Shown here one piece after another: positions 33,267 through 42,867 of a stretch of 64,000 nucleotides of DNA. The stretch lies in assembly GCF_006716425.1 (NCBI RefSeq), contig NZ_VFOZ01000001.1, positions 6,262,001 to 6,326,000 of the forward strand, given 5' to 3'. The DNA comes from Actinoallomurus bryophytorum (GTDB taxonomy: Bacteria; Actinomycetota; Actinomycetes; Streptosporangiales; Streptosporangiaceae). The notes below the pieces were generated by a model. The model was given only the letters and a program-made list of their open reading frames with translations. It made no database searches and was not told where the DNA came from. The position numbers were made by a program, and so were the translations under genes. Every line of letters starts with the position of its first letter. Positions within the stretch are counted from its first letter, which is position 1.

Positions 33267-34352
33267 GTGACCTGGACCACCGCCTACCTCGCCGCGCTGG
33301 GCGACCCGGACGGGACGCCGTCCTTCATGCCGCAGCCCCGGTCGTTCTCCGCTCAGACGGTGCGGCAGGCCGTCCGGCTGCGGCGCGGCGGCGGCGCCCT
33401 GCGGCTGGTCCTGAGCAACGAGTTCGGGCACACGCCGCTGGTGATCGACGAGGTCACGGCGGCGGATGGCATGCCCGTCCTCTGTCAGGGCGGCGCGCGC
33501 TGGGAGATCCCGCCCGGCAGGACCGCGACGAGTGACCCGGTCCCGCTGACCACCGCGGCGGGCGACGAGTTCGTGATCAGCTGCTTCGTGTCGGGCGACG
33601 CGGAACCGGCCGCGTACCTGCACTCAGCCCAGCGCACCGGCGAGGTCCTGCACTCCGCCGAGCGCACCGGCGAGGTCCTGCCCGGCGCCGAGCGGTTCAC
33701 CTCGCTCTACTGGATCACCCGGGTTCTGACCGACGCGCCCGCGGCCGGTCCGGTCGTCGTCGCCCTGGGCGACTCGATCACCCGGGGCGACGGCACCTCG
33801 GCGGACCGAGACCAGCGCTACGCCGATCACCTGCAACGCCGGCTGCTCGCCGCCGGACTCGAGGGCGCCGCCGTCCTGAACGCGGGCATCGGCGGCAACC
33901 GGCTGCTCGGCCCCTTGTTCGGGCCGACCATGACGGAGCGGTTCGCCCGCGACGTGCTCGGCGTCCCGGAGGCTACCCACGTCCTGATCATGGGCGGGCT
34001 CAATGACCTGGCCATGGGTTCGCCCGCGGACGACATCACCGGGGCGCTGTTCGCGCTGGCCCGTCGTGCCCAGAGGCATGGCGTCCAGCCGATCCTGGGC
34101 ACGGTGACCCCGATGATGGGCAGCGTCTACGAGATGTTCCGGGCCGACGGCAACGAGGAGGCGCGGCGGGCCGTCAACCAGGCCATCACCGGCCAGCGGG
34201 ACTGGCATGTCGCCGACTTCGCCGCCGCCCTGGCCGACCCGGACGATCCCACCCGGCTCGCCGCCGCCTTCGACTCCGGCGACGGGGTACACCCCGGAGA
34301 CGCGGGCGCTCGCGCCCTCGCCGAGACCGTGGACCTCGACCTCTTCAAGTGA
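33267..34352 (+). CDS. SGNH/GDSL-family hydrolase with N-terminal accessory domain
   Basis: A 361-residue protein. The catalytic SGNH domain starts near residue 160 with VVALGDSITRGDG (nucleophile Ser), then NAGIGGNRLL (block II Gly), MGGLND (block III Asn) and DGVHPGDAGARAL (Asp-x-x-His of block V). The N-terminal 150 residues form a beta-rich domain of the kind found in two-domain GDSL esterases acting on acetylated glycans or lipids. No signal peptide is evident. Two short repeats of S-A-(Q/E)-R-T-G-E-V-L occur at about residues 122-140. Start GTG 33267 follows GGAG. It is divergent from an ArsR repressor. Confidence 0.87.
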   Translation: MTWTTAYLAALGDPDGTPSFMPQPRSFSAQTVRQAVRLRRGGGALRLVLSNEFGHTPLVIDEVTAADGMPVLCQGGARWEIPPGRTATSDPVPLTTAAGDEFVISCFVSGDAEPAAYLHSAQRTGEVLHSAERTGEVLPGAERFTSLYWITRVLTDAPAAGPVVVALGDSITRGDGTSADRDQRYADHLQRRLLAAGLEGAAVLNAGIGGNRLLGPLFGPTMTERFARDVLGVPEATHVLIMGGLNDLAMGSPADDITGALFALARRAQRHGVQPILGTVTPMMGSVYEMFRADGNEEARRAVNQAITGQRDWHVADFAAALADPDDPTRLAAAFDSGDGVHPGDAGARALAETVDLDLFK

Positions 34353-36206
34353 GGCTCGTGACCGGTTCCAGACCGGTCTCGTCGTGCGCAACGCCGGCGC
34401 CGATCCCGGATGCGACGTCGGCGATGACGAACGCCCCGTCTTGGCGCCGGCCGGACGCACATCGGCCAGGCGCCGTATGACCAGACCAGGCGGGTACGCC
34501 ACCAGGCAGGTACGCCACCTGGCAGCTCGCGGCCTGAGCGACCGTTACCGGCACAGCGCCGATCGAGGCAGCCGGTCGACCACCACCCAGGCCCGGTGAC
34601 AACACTCCCCGGATCATGGCTACGACATGGGCCTGAGTCATGCCGGGCAGGGTGGCCAGGCTCTCACTCGGGAGGCGGGGACGTGAGAAAGGTAACCGCG
34701 GGCCGGCCCGTCGACGCGTCGCGGAGGGTCTGGCCGGCTGTCGGCCGCCGCTTCCGTTGGCGGAGATCGCTTCTGCGATGGCGGTAGGGGAATTGGACGT
34801 ACCGGACAGAAGACGGTGTGGGATTTTCGCGGGCCGGACACTTCACCGGCTCGATGGAGGGTGTCCGCGGTGGGCGACCGGGAGCCCGTCCCGATCGCCC
34901 ACGGGGATTGCCATCCCCTTCGCGAGCCGGTCGTGCGGTCCCGCGGATACGAGCCGTTCCGCGTCGCATCCCCGCGCCACCGGGATGCGGCGCCGGATCG
35001 GCTCCGGCATTCGCACGTCACGCCTACGGGCGAACACCCAAGAGACCGAGTTATCCGGCTAGTGATAAATGTGCCATCGCATTCCGAATCGACCGCAAGA
35101 TTGCACAATGTGCGATCTCTTCTACTCTGCGCTGGGACGACATGCGTCGTCAAGGCGCCGGATAGTAAACAACTTCGCCCATTACGTCACAATAAATCTT
35201 CTATTTCATCGCAAATGATCGAGCTCAAACCTCCGCCGACAACGGTGTGGCGGAATGGCCCGGAGGTAGGTGAGCGCAAAGGAGTCGGCAAGCCGAGACG
35301 CCCCGACCGGAGAAGCGCCCGCCGTGAACCCGCCTGCGAGCAGGCGGGCGGTGTCACCGCGCGCTCGACTCGGCCCCTGCCCGCCGCCAGGGCGACCACG
35401 CCCTGTATTCGTGCGTGGGTGGCCGGGGGCTCGGCCACCGCGATGCGCTCGGCAGGCTCCGCGCGGGTAGATGGTGGCGCGGCCCGGCCCCGGCCTGAGC
35501 TTGTTTTCGTTTGAGAAGTGGCTGTGGTGGGGGTGGCGGGGGGTTCGGCGGTCGTGGGGTGTTCGGCTGACTCCGTCGCGGGGGATGGTGGCGCGGTTCG
35601 GCTGCCGTCTTGCGCTCCGATCTGGGCTCGGCCGTCTCCACGTGGGGGATCGGTGGTGGTGCGGCTCCGCCGCGACACGAGCGGACGGTCGACGGACAGC
35701 GAGAGTGGTGCCGGCGAGCATCGATTGCCGCCTGCCTGGGTGGCCAGTCTGGGTGGCCTTTCCGAATGGCCTGCCGTTGATGCACGGGTATAGAGGGCAC
35801 CCCGTTTTGTCCCCTTTAGGGCTGCGGCGTGGCAGGCCCTTCGGCTTCGCGCGACCGTACAAACGGGTGGCAGGCATTGGGCAAAACGGCAGAAAAGCAG
35901 CTCCGTCCGGCTCGGCCATCGGCGTCGGTCGGACACTCGGCATCGGCCGTGGGATCGGTCCCGCAAGCCCGCTCACCAGCCCTAACACCCCCCTCGCCGC
36001 AAGGTGGCGAGGCTCCCCTCCAGCGCCGGGTTCGGCTAGGGGCGCACCCTCGGGCGCGGCCTCTCGTTGGATCTGGTGATCCCTTGACAAACCAGACAGG
36101 ATGGACGTCATGATCATCGGTCGGGCGCCCCCGTAATGATCCTCGGCCTGTCGCAAAGGATGACCCCCCCAGCCCCCGAAAGCCTCGAGACAGGAAGAGA
36201 GCCCCT
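34353..36206. other. 1.85-kb gene-poor stretch
   Basis: No frame in this stretch shows recognisable domain patterns; long frames are Arg/Pro-rich on both strands. Visible structure: the hairpin CCCGCCTGC-GA-GCAGGCGGG (35329-35348), the hairpin CCTCGCC/GGCGAGG (35992-36012), an AT-richer island (about 35040-35220) with AATAAATCTTCTATTTCAT-like sequence, and TTGACA (36084-36089) as a good -35 for the downstream permease. A minus-strand frame at 34345-34641 has normal codon texture but no family I recognise. Confidence 0.4.
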
Positions 36207-37607
36207 ATGACTCCGCTCGCGAGCGGCGTACTGGCCAGCTCCTCGTGGACCGGTCATGACACCCGGCTGATCATGGCCGCGGTCGTCGGTGTCGCCGTCA
36301 TCGTCGTTCTGATCACTCAGTTGAAGGTCCATCCGTTCCTGGCGCTGGCGCTGGGTTCAGGAGTGCTCGGCGCCGTCGCCGGCATGTCGCTCGAGAAGAT
36401 GATCGCCAGCTTCAGCAACGGCCTCGGCATGGTGGTCGCCAGTGTCGGTGTGCTCATCGCCCTCGGGTCCATGCTCGGCAAACTGCTGGCCGAGTCCGGC
36501 GGTGCCGACCAGATCGTCGACACGATCATCTCCAAGTCCAGTGCCCGAACGCTGCCCTGGGCGATGACGCTCATCGCGGTCCTGATCGGGCTGCCGATGT
36601 TCTTCGAGATCGGCCTCGTACTCCTGGTCCCCGTGGTCCTGCTCGTCGCGAAGCGTTCCGGGCGGCCGCTCATGCTGCTCGGCATCCCCGCGCTGGCCGG
36701 GCTCTCGGTGCTCCACGGCCTGGTACCTCCCCACCCCGGGCCGCTGGTGGCCGTGAGCACGGTCAAGGCCGACCTGGGTGTCACGCTCGCGCTCGGGCTG
36801 CTCGTCGCGATTCCGACCGTGATCATCGCCGGTCCGCTCTTCGGCCGGGTCGCCGCGCGCTGGGTGCACGCGGAGCCGCCCGCCGGGCTGATGGACGAGG
36901 TCCCCGAAGAAGAAGGAGACGAGGAGAGCACTCCGCGGCGCCGTCCCGGGTTCGCTCTCACGGTGGGAACGGTCCTGCTCCCCGTCGTCCTGATGCTCGC
37001 CAAGGCCGTCGCCGACGTCTGGCTGGATGAGGACGGCACCCTGCGTACGGCACTCGACGCCATCGGTACGCCGCTGTTCGCGCTGCTCGTCGCGGTGGTG
37101 GTCGCGATGTTCACGCTCGGGCTGCCCGCCGGGTTCGACCGGGCGAGGATCTCCACCATCGTGGCGGAGTCGCTGCCGCCCATCGCGAGTGTCCTGCTCA
37201 TCGTCGGTGCCGGTGGTGGCTTCAAGCAGACGCTGATCGACGCCGGTGTGGGCAAGGCCATCACGCAGGCCGCGAACGGCGCGAACATCTCGGCGCTGGT
37301 GCTCGGCTGGCTCGTCGCGGTCGGCATCCGGCTCGCCACGGGTTCCGCCACCGTGGCGACGATCTCCGCGGCCGGGATCGTGGCTCCGCTCGCCACCGGG
37401 ATGAGCTCGACGCACACGGCGCTGCTCGTGCTCGCCATCGGCTCGGGGTCGCTGTTCTTCTCTCACGTCAACGACGCCGGCTTCTGGCTCGTCAAGGAGT
37501 TCTTCGGGATGAGCGTCGGTCAGACCATCAAGACCTGGTCGGTGATGGAGACCATCATCTCGGTCGTCTCGATCATCTTCATCCTGCTGCTCAACCTGGT
37601 GCTATGA
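36207..37607 (+). CDS. GntP-family gluconate:H+ symporter-like permease
   Basis: A 466-residue membrane protein with about 12 segments and a charged central loop (about 225-245, PEEEGDEESTPRRR). Family features include LAESGGADQI near 94-103, GLPMFFEIGLVLLVPV (about 131-146), HGLVPPHPGPLVA (about 171-183) and, in the second half, ATGSATVATISAAGIVAPL and FFSHVNDAGFWLVKEFF. Such proteins import gluconate or related sugar acids. No gluconate kinase or GntR regulator is adjacent, so the substrate is open. Its stop is directly abutted by the stop of the convergent methyltransferase gene. Confidence 0.92.
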   Translation: MTPLASGVLASSSWTGHDTRLIMAAVVGVAVIVVLITQLKVHPFLALALGSGVLGAVAGMSLEKMIASFSNGLGMVVASVGVLIALGSMLGKLLAESGGADQIVDTIISKSSARTLPWAMTLIAVLIGLPMFFEIGLVLLVPVVLLVAKRSGRPLMLLGIPALAGLSVLHGLVPPHPGPLVAVSTVKADLGVTLALGLLVAIPTVIIAGPLFGRVAARWVHAEPPAGLMDEVPEEEGDEESTPRRRPGFALTVGTVLLPVVLMLAKAVADVWLDEDGTLRTALDAIGTPLFALLVAVVVAMFTLGLPAGFDRARISTIVAESLPPIASVLLIVGAGGGFKQTLIDAGVGKAITQAANGANISALVLGWLVAVGIRLATGSATVATISAAGIVAPLATGMSSTHTALLVLAIGSGSLFFSHVNDAGFWLVKEFFGMSVGQTIKTWSVMETIISVVSIIFILLLNLVL

Positions 37608-38408
37608 GACCTTGCGCCCGATCCCGCCGTACATCCAGCGGGTCGGGGCCGGTCCCGGGTCCTCCTGGTCCGGCTGCCAGTCGTGCAGCATGACCAGGCC
37701 GGGCTCGACCAGCTCCAGCCCGTCGAAGAAGGGTGAGATCTCCGACCGCGAGCGGAGATAGATCGGCGTCGGCGTGGTCGCGTAGACCGCCTCGATCTGC
37801 GCGACCGCGGCCGCCGACTGCCCGTCCGTCGAGGTGTGGGTCGCGGTGATGTGGCTGCCCGGCGCCAGGGCGTCGCGCAGCCGGCCCATGACCTGAGGTC
37901 GCTCCGAAGACGTGAGGAAGTGCACCATGGCGATCAGCAGGATGCCGACCGGCTCGTCGAAGTCGATCAGTCTGGTCGTCTCCGCGTGGCCGAGCACGTC
38001 GTCCGGGTTGTGCAGGTCGGCCGTCGCGACCGTGGTGTTGTCGTCCGCGGCGAGCAGCGCCCGGCCGTGCGCCAGGACGACCGGGTCGTTGTCGACGTAG
38101 ACGACGCGCGCGCCCGGAATGATCTCCTGCGCGATCTCGTGGGTGTTGCCGGCCGTCGGCAGCCCGGAACCCACGTCGATGAACTGCCGGATCCCCTGCC
38201 GCGCCATGTACCGCACGGCGCGGCGCAGGAAGGCGCGGTTCTCCCGCGCGACCTGGCGTACCTCCGGAAGCACCTCGGCGACCTTTTCCACGGCGGCGCG
38301 ATCGACCGCGTAGTTGTCCTTGCCGTCGAGGTAGAAGTCATACATCCGAGCGACGCTCGGCCTGCTCGTGTCGATGCCCGCCGGGGACGACTCGGCTTGG
38401 TCCGGCAC
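37602..38408 (-). CDS. SAM-dependent methyltransferase, DUF574 family (second copy)
   Basis: A 268-residue protein with ARMYDFYLDGKDNYAVDR (about 20-37), QFIDVGSGLPTAGNTHEIA (motif I), RVVYVDNDPVVLAHGRALL (motif II), and the C-terminal RWMYGGIGRKV. It is only moderately similar to the copy at 11.2 kb. GTG 38408 was chosen because GGAGG lies 8 bp upstream; the upstream frame has no family pattern. Substrate unknown. Its TAG overlaps the end of the convergent permease gene. Confidence 0.85.
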   Translation of the reverse strand: MPDQAESSPAGIDTSRPSVARMYDFYLDGKDNYAVDRAAVEKVAEVLPEVRQVARENRAFLRRAVRYMARQGIRQFIDVGSGLPTAGNTHEIAQEIIPGARVVYVDNDPVVLAHGRALLAADDNTTVATADLHNPDDVLGHAETTRLIDFDEPVGILLIAMVHFLTSSERPQVMGRLRDALAPGSHITATHTSTDGQSAAAVAQIEAVYATTPTPIYLRSRSEISPFFDGLELVEPGLVMLHDWQPDQEDPGPAPTRWMYGGIGRKVS

Positions 38409-38526
38409 GACGATGACCTCCAGGAGGGTCCGGCGAAAGGGCCGCCGTGAGACGGGAGTTCCCGCCACACGGCTCACCCCGGACCCTAATGGACACCTCA
38501 TCTTGTAAGGGCTCAACGCCCGCGAA

Positions 38527-41181
38527 TCAGGAGCCGGAGATGGTCTGTGCCGGGACGTTCCAGCCGGAGACGCGCACCTTGACCGCGGAACCGTGCAGGT
38601 CCGAGCCGCGGTACGTACTCGTCAGCGTCTTCGACTCGCCGGGCCACAGGCTGACCGCGTTCTCCGACCAGTGGATCGGCAGTACGGGCCTGCCCGCGGA
38701 GTCGACGACGTGGGTGTCCAGATAGAACGCCGGGACCTTGCCGGTACCGGTGTTCCTCAGCGTCACCGTGGTCGTCGTGGTCCCGTCGGCCGCGGTCGTG
38801 CTCGACGCGGTCGCGCTCACCGGCGCGCTCGCCATGCCGGAAAGGCCGCTCAGGTCGGCGTAGCTCGACGTCGGGACGTAGTACCAGTCGTTCTTGGACC
38901 AGTCGATGACGTCCTTCTTGGTCGACAGCCAGTAGACGTTGCGATCGACCTCGGTGCCCTTCGCGTCGCTCAGTGTCAGGCGTACGAGGTAGGTGGTGGA
39001 CAGCCCGCTGATCGACGGGATCGTCACCGCCGTCGTACGGCCTCCGTCTCCGGGTACGCCGACGGTCGCACTCCCGGTGTACTTCGAGGTGCCGTCCACG
39101 TTGTACACGTCGGCCCTGACCGTGAGGTTCGAGGCGGCGCCGTGCGCGGAGTTCACCACCACGACCGATCTGTCGTCGTAGGAGTACTGCACGTGCAGCG
39201 GGCGGTTCGCCTCCTGGGCGCCGTAGTAGGAGCCGCCCTGGTCGAGGTAGCGGTCGAACAGCTGCCAGTGCAGCGAGGTCCAGCCGCTGTTCAGCATCCA
39301 GTAGACGACGCCCGTCGACGGGTTCGAGGCATCGGTGAAGTCGCGGCCGTACGCCTCGAACTGCGCGCGTACCGCCTCGTACTGGGCGAGCTGCGCCTTG
39401 CGGACGTAGTCGTCGAGGCTGGACGGCTTGCCATACCGCCCGGTCATCGCGTCGTCGAAGATCTTGAGCGTGCCGAAGGTGTCCGAGGGGGAGCGGTGGT
39501 ACTGCTTCGCCGAGGGGTTCTGCCACAGGGAGTCGAGCTCGGCCGGGCTCATCATCCGGTGCAGCGTGTCGAGCGTGGGCACGTCGGGGCCCGCGCCGGT
39601 CTCGGAGTTGAACCCGTACGCGCCGCCCTCGCGCTTGTTGTACCAGTAGCTCGGCGGCACCCAGTCGTACGGCCCGGTCATCTTCATCCCGGACGAACCG
39701 GTGATCGGCGCGGTGGCGTCCGAGGCGGCGGGCACGATCGGGTCCGGCCAGTCCGCGGCGGTCAGCGCGTCGACGTACTCCTTCTCGACCTGCTTCGTGG
39801 GCGCCTCGTCGCTGCCGATGAGGAACGAGATGACGCTGGGGTGGTCGCGCAGCCGTGCGGCCTCGGCGGCCATCGACGCCTTCGCGACCGCGTGGTCCGC
39901 GCTGGTCCAGTCGTCCAGGCTCTGCCACTTGTCGCAGCACTCCCAGCCGGGCAGGGTCAGGATGCCGTACTCATCGGCGAGGTCGAAGAAGTCGTCGGGC
40001 TCCAGGTGCCCTTCGAGCCGGATGGTGTTGAGGCCGAGGTCGCGGGTGTAGCGGAGCCGGTCCGCCAGATACGTACGGTCCGGCCGCAGGAACAGGTCCG
40101 GCGACCAGCCACCGCCGCGGATCAGCAACGGCCTGCCGTTGATCGTGTACGTGCGGGCGCCGTCGGAGTTCAGCGACGACTTCACGTCGCGGACACCGAA
40201 GCGTTCGTGCGCGGTGTCGGTGGTGGTCCCGCCGGTGCTCGCGGTCAGGTTCAGGTCGTAGAGCGGCTGGCCGCCCATCCCGTACGGCCACCAGACCTTC
40301 GGGTTCGCCAGCGACGGCGTGAAGGTCACGGTCTTGGTCTGGTGCGCGGCGAGGACGACGTTCTGGGAGAGGGACGCTCCGCCGGCGGTGCCCGCCACGG
40401 TCGCGGTCACCTGGCCGCCGGTGTCGTTGCGCGCGTCCACCTTGACCGTGAGGTCGGCCTTGTCCAGGGCCGGGACGGAGAGCCTGGTGCTCACGTGGGC
40501 GTTGGCCAGCGCCACCGAGCCGCTCCGGCGGACGAACACGTCGCGGAAGATGCCCATGTTGTTGTCGGGCGGCGTCTGCACCCAGTCGATCCAGCCGGTG
40601 GTGAGGTCCTTGCCGGGGTCGTTCGGGTTGACCTCGAACGCCACGGAGTTCGCGCCGGAGTGCACCAGTGCGGTGATGTCGGGCTGAAAGCGCGGGTACG
40701 CGCCGGCCACCTGGGCGCTGGTCGCGACCCTCGTGCCGTTGACCCATACGTCGGCACTGGAGATCACGCCGGACAGGTCCAGGAACGTGTGCAGGCCGGT
40801 CTCGGCGCCGAGCGTGAAGTCCGAGCGATACCACCAGGGGACCGTGAAGTCGCTCGCCGCGATCGACTTCAGGTTGGTGGAGTAGAACGGGTCGGCGTAC
40901 TTGCCGTTCTGCAGCAGCCCGGCGACGACGGTCGAACGCGGGCCGGTCGCGTACCAGCCCGTCGCGGCGTACCCGGGCTTGGAGATCGCGGCGCCGGAGT
41001 CGGTGACCTTCGCCGAGGACTGGATGCGGTAGCCGGTCAGCGCCGCCGCCGAGCCGGGCCCGTCCGTGACGCCTGCCATGCCGGTACGCGGCGTGTGAGC
41101 GCTCGCGGCACCGCCGGCCGCGGCCACGAGCAGGGCGGCCCAGAAAGAGCAGAGCAGGATGCGAGTGCGGCGTCGGGGCAT
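38527..41181 (-). CDS. Secreted GH2 exo-beta-D-glucosaminidase-like enzyme (second copy)
   Basis: An 884-residue protein with a signal peptide (RILLCSFWAALLVAAAGGAASA) and the five-domain GH2 layout. The acid/base Asp is in IGSDEAPT and the nucleophile Glu in FNSETGAGP, which matches CsxA-type exo-chitosanases more closely than the paralogue at 20.5 kb (TETSAG). It should remove terminal glucosamine from chitosan oligomers. ATG 41181 was chosen because GGAGGAGCG precedes it. It lacks the extra C-terminal carbohydrate-binding modules found in some relatives. The promoter region shares TCCCTAACGAAT with the first GH2 gene. Confidence 0.87.
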   Translation of the reverse strand: MPRRRTRILLCSFWAALLVAAAGGAASAHTPRTGMAGVTDGPGSAAALTGYRIQSSAKVTDSGAAISKPGYAATGWYATGPRSTVVAGLLQNGKYADPFYSTNLKSIAASDFTVPWWYRSDFTLGAETGLHTFLDLSGVISSADVWVNGTRVATSAQVAGAYPRFQPDITALVHSGANSVAFEVNPNDPGKDLTTGWIDWVQTPPDNNMGIFRDVFVRRSGSVALANAHVSTRLSVPALDKADLTVKVDARNDTGGQVTATVAGTAGGASLSQNVVLAAHQTKTVTFTPSLANPKVWWPYGMGGQPLYDLNLTASTGGTTTDTAHERFGVRDVKSSLNSDGARTYTINGRPLLIRGGGWSPDLFLRPDRTYLADRLRYTRDLGLNTIRLEGHLEPDDFFDLADEYGILTLPGWECCDKWQSLDDWTSADHAVAKASMAAEAARLRDHPSVISFLIGSDEAPTKQVEKEYVDALTAADWPDPIVPAASDATAPITGSSGMKMTGPYDWVPPSYWYNKREGGAYGFNSETGAGPDVPTLDTLHRMMSPAELDSLWQNPSAKQYHRSPSDTFGTLKIFDDAMTGRYGKPSSLDDYVRKAQLAQYEAVRAQFEAYGRDFTDASNPSTGVVYWMLNSGWTSLHWQLFDRYLDQGGSYYGAQEANRPLHVQYSYDDRSVVVVNSAHGAASNLTVRADVYNVDGTSKYTGSATVGVPGDGGRTTAVTIPSISGLSTTYLVRLTLSDAKGTEVDRNVYWLSTKKDVIDWSKNDWYYVPTSSYADLSGLSGMASAPVSATASSTTAADGTTTTTVTLRNTGTGKVPAFYLDTHVVDSAGRPVLPIHWSENAVSLWPGESKTLTSTYRGSDLHGSAVKVRVSGWNVPAQTISGS

Positions 41182-41198
41182 GCGCTCCTCCGGCATAC

Positions 41199-41221
41199 GT
41201 TAAGAAGGGTCCCTAACGAAT
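41199..41221. promoter_or_regulatory. Imperfect dyad GTTAAGAAG-G-GTCCCTAAC plus AAT (GH2 gene 2)
   Basis: A 19-bp imperfect inverted repeat (41199-41217) just upstream of the start, ending in the TCCCTAACGAAT motif that also precedes the first GH2 gene. The shared motif suggests both enzymes answer to the same repressor. Confidence 0.55.
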
Positions 41222-41298
41222 CGCCCCGACAGTAAACCGGCCCGGGGGCCGGGTCAAGAGGCTCCGCGCCCGCGGACGACAACCGGTCAGGCAGGCGG

Positions 41299-41826
41299 TC
41301 AGATGAGGATGTGGCGGCGTGATCGCACGGTCCCGCCGTCCATGTCCACGAGGTGCGCATCCGGAAAGCGAAGGTCCTCCCAGAAGCCGCCGGGGTCGGC
41401 CAGCGCGAGCCGCGCCGTCAGCCACACGGTCATCGCCATGCCGTGCGTCGCCACCAGCAGCGGACGCCCACCGGCGCCGGTGAGGTGTTCCGCGATTCCT
41501 TCTTCGAAGCGCCTTACAACCTCGGGGCGCGGCTCCCAGCCGGCGTGATCCACACCTTCCACGTACATACGGCGCAGTCGGCGAAAGTCGCCCCCCTGTG
41601 GCTCAACGCGGCCGACCTCGTTGAACCGGCCGTCGCGGACCACGTTCTCGCCCCCGCCCAGCGTCTGCCACGCCTTGCGTTCCTCGCTCGCGACAAGGTG
41701 AGCATCCGGGGGCAGGCGGGCGGTCAGGCGGCGGGCGGCCGCCCGGCCCTCCTCGCTCAACGGCCATTCGTGCGGTGGCACGTCCGGGCCGAAGGCCGGC
41801 ATGGCGTGGCGGACGAGGATCAGCAC
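41299..41826 (-). CDS. Histidine-phosphatase family protein
   Basis: A 175-residue protein starting with the catalytic LVRHAMP (RHG-type motif, His near residue 7) and containing the second-histidine region VATHGMAMTVWL (about 126-137). It is a phosphoglycerate-mutase-like phosphatase; substrate unknown. It is the last leftward gene after the hydrogenase accessory genes, 111 bp behind the hypothetical protein, so it may be read through from that operon or stand alone. Confidence 0.85.
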   Translation of the reverse strand: MLILVRHAMPAFGPDVPPHEWPLSEEGRAAARRLTARLPPDAHLVASEERKAWQTLGGGENVVRDGRFNEVGRVEPQGGDFRRLRRMYVEGVDHAGWEPRPEVVRRFEEGIAEHLTGAGGRPLLVATHGMAMTVWLTARLALADPGGFWEDLRFPDAHLVDMDGGTVRSRRHILI

Positions 41827-41937
41827 CGCTGAACTCGATCAGGTCGAGAGCGTGGCCGGTTCGCGAACAGGTGCCAGGCCTGCGGCTCAAGCCGGCGGGA
41901 CGCCGGCCGCGGCGTCAGGGCGAGACGGGGCCGCCGG

Positions 41938-42366
41938 TCATCCGGCCTGGTCACCGGTGGGAACGTGCGGGCTGTCCTCGTGGATCGGCTCCTGGGCTCC
42001 GACGCCCGTGCCCCGCTCCGGGGTCGACCCGCCGTGCGGCCGGCCGGACCTGCCGCGCAGGCCGTGCGGGTGGCTGCCCACCTCGTCCTCCCTGTGCGCG
42101 ATCTTCTCCGCGCGCCGCGACATGCTCGTGCCGACGCCCAGCGGGGTACGGGCCTGGGTGTCGGTCGCCGGTACGCCGCTGCGCTCCGCGTCGGAGATCT
42201 CGCGGCCCGGCCACTGCGGACCCGGAGGCGGCGGCCTGAACGCCCGGTCGCCCGCCTGCCGTGTCTCGGCGCTGCCGTGGCCGACGTCGGGAGAGGAGCC
42301 GTGGTGCTCCCTCTCACCGCCGGATCCGCCGCTCGACCCACTGTCGGGTTCACGTCGATGGTTCAT
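41938..42366 (-). CDS. Hydrogenase-locus hypothetical protein
   Basis: A 142-residue hydrophilic protein rich in Gly, Arg, Pro and His, with no membrane segment or enzyme motif. The central part (MSRRAEKIAHREDEVGSH) is helical, the C-terminal HEDSPHVPTGDQ is distinctive. Its start overlaps the end of hypA by 17 bp, placing it in the hydrogenase operon. Its function is unknown; the His-rich composition (12 His) could point to metal handling, which is speculation. Confidence 0.65.
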   Translation of the reverse strand: MNHRREPDSGSSGGSGGEREHHGSSPDVGHGSAETRQAGDRAFRPPPPGPQWPGREISDAERSGVPATDTQARTPLGVGTSMSRRAEKIAHREDEVGSHPHGLRGRSGRPHGGSTPERGTGVGAQEPIHEDSPHVPTGDQAG

Positions 42367-42718
42367 TTTCGACCTTCCGTTCCGCCTCCACGAATTGGAC
42401 GGACTCCAGCACGAGCCCGTCGCCGCTCTGCAGGTCGATGTGGGTTCCGCCGCAGCCGGGGCAGATGGCGAGCATCCGGTCCGACGTCGTGGTGCGTCCG
42501 CACGAGCGGCAGCCGAGCCGGGCCGGCTCGATGACCACGTCGAGATGGGCGCCGTCCGCCACGGTCCCGTCCGACACCGAGACGAACGCCTGGTTCAGAG
42601 CCGGGCCGCTGATGTGCAGCAGCGCGCCGGCGCGTACGCGCGCCCGGCGTACCCGGCGACCCGCGGCCCGGCGCTCGACGGCCCGGAGGACGGCCCCCGC
42701 GATTCCCAGCTCGTGCAT
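42350..42718 (-). CDS. hypA: Hydrogenase nickel-insertion protein HypA
   Basis: A 122-residue protein. It begins MHELGIA, the nickel-binding MHE motif at the extreme N-terminus, and carries the zinc-ribbon cysteines as CRSC...CPGC (about residues 74-93). HypA delivers nickel with HypB to the [NiFe]-hydrogenase large subunit. ATG 42718 is fixed by the MHE motif. It starts 5 bp after the stop of the small membrane peptide. HypB, C, D, E and F are not in the window. Confidence 0.9.
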   Translation of the reverse strand: MHELGIAGAVLRAVERRAAGRRVRRARVRAGALLHISGPALNQAFVSVSDGTVADGAHLDVVIEPARLGCRSCGRTTTSDRMLAICPGCGGTHIDLQSGDGLVLESVQFVEAERKVENEPST

Positions 42719-42723
42719 GGCGT

Positions 42724-42831
42724 TCACATGCTCCTGATCTTCTTGTACCGCCTGAGGTCGGGACCCGCCGACCTGACGGCCATCACCACGAGCGCGGTCA
42801 CGGCCGCGCCGATGATCAGACGTTTCACCAT
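42724..42831 (-). CDS. 35-residue membrane peptide in the hydrogenase operon (DUF6893-like)
   Basis: A minus-strand frame of 35 residues: MVKRLIIGAAVTALVVMAVR, then a basic tail with RRYKKIR. GGAAGGGGG precedes the ATG, and the stop is 5 bp before hypA, so it is translationally well placed. It has one hydrophobic segment with positive charges on both sides. As far as I recall, short proteins of this type (DUF6893) are annotated in other actinobacterial hydrogenase loci; the assignment is from memory. It might anchor or organise the otherwise soluble enzyme at the membrane (inference). Confidence 0.75.
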   Translation of the reverse strand: MVKRLIIGAAVTALVVMAVRSAGPDLRRYKKIRSM

Positions 42832-42867
42832 CTTTTCCCCCTTCCGCGCGCCGTCGGCGCCACGGCC

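Noticed and set aside
35206-36156. Minus-strand frame of 316 residues in the gene-poor stretch
   Set aside because: Low-complexity Pro/Arg/His composition, no domain signature and equally long frames on the opposite strand.
38593-41235. Very long plus-strand open frame opposite the second GH2 gene
   Set aside because: Its translation is Arg/Gly/Val-rich without domain pattern, while the minus strand encodes a complete GH2 enzyme with signal peptide and catalytic motifs. This is a high-GC antisense artefact.
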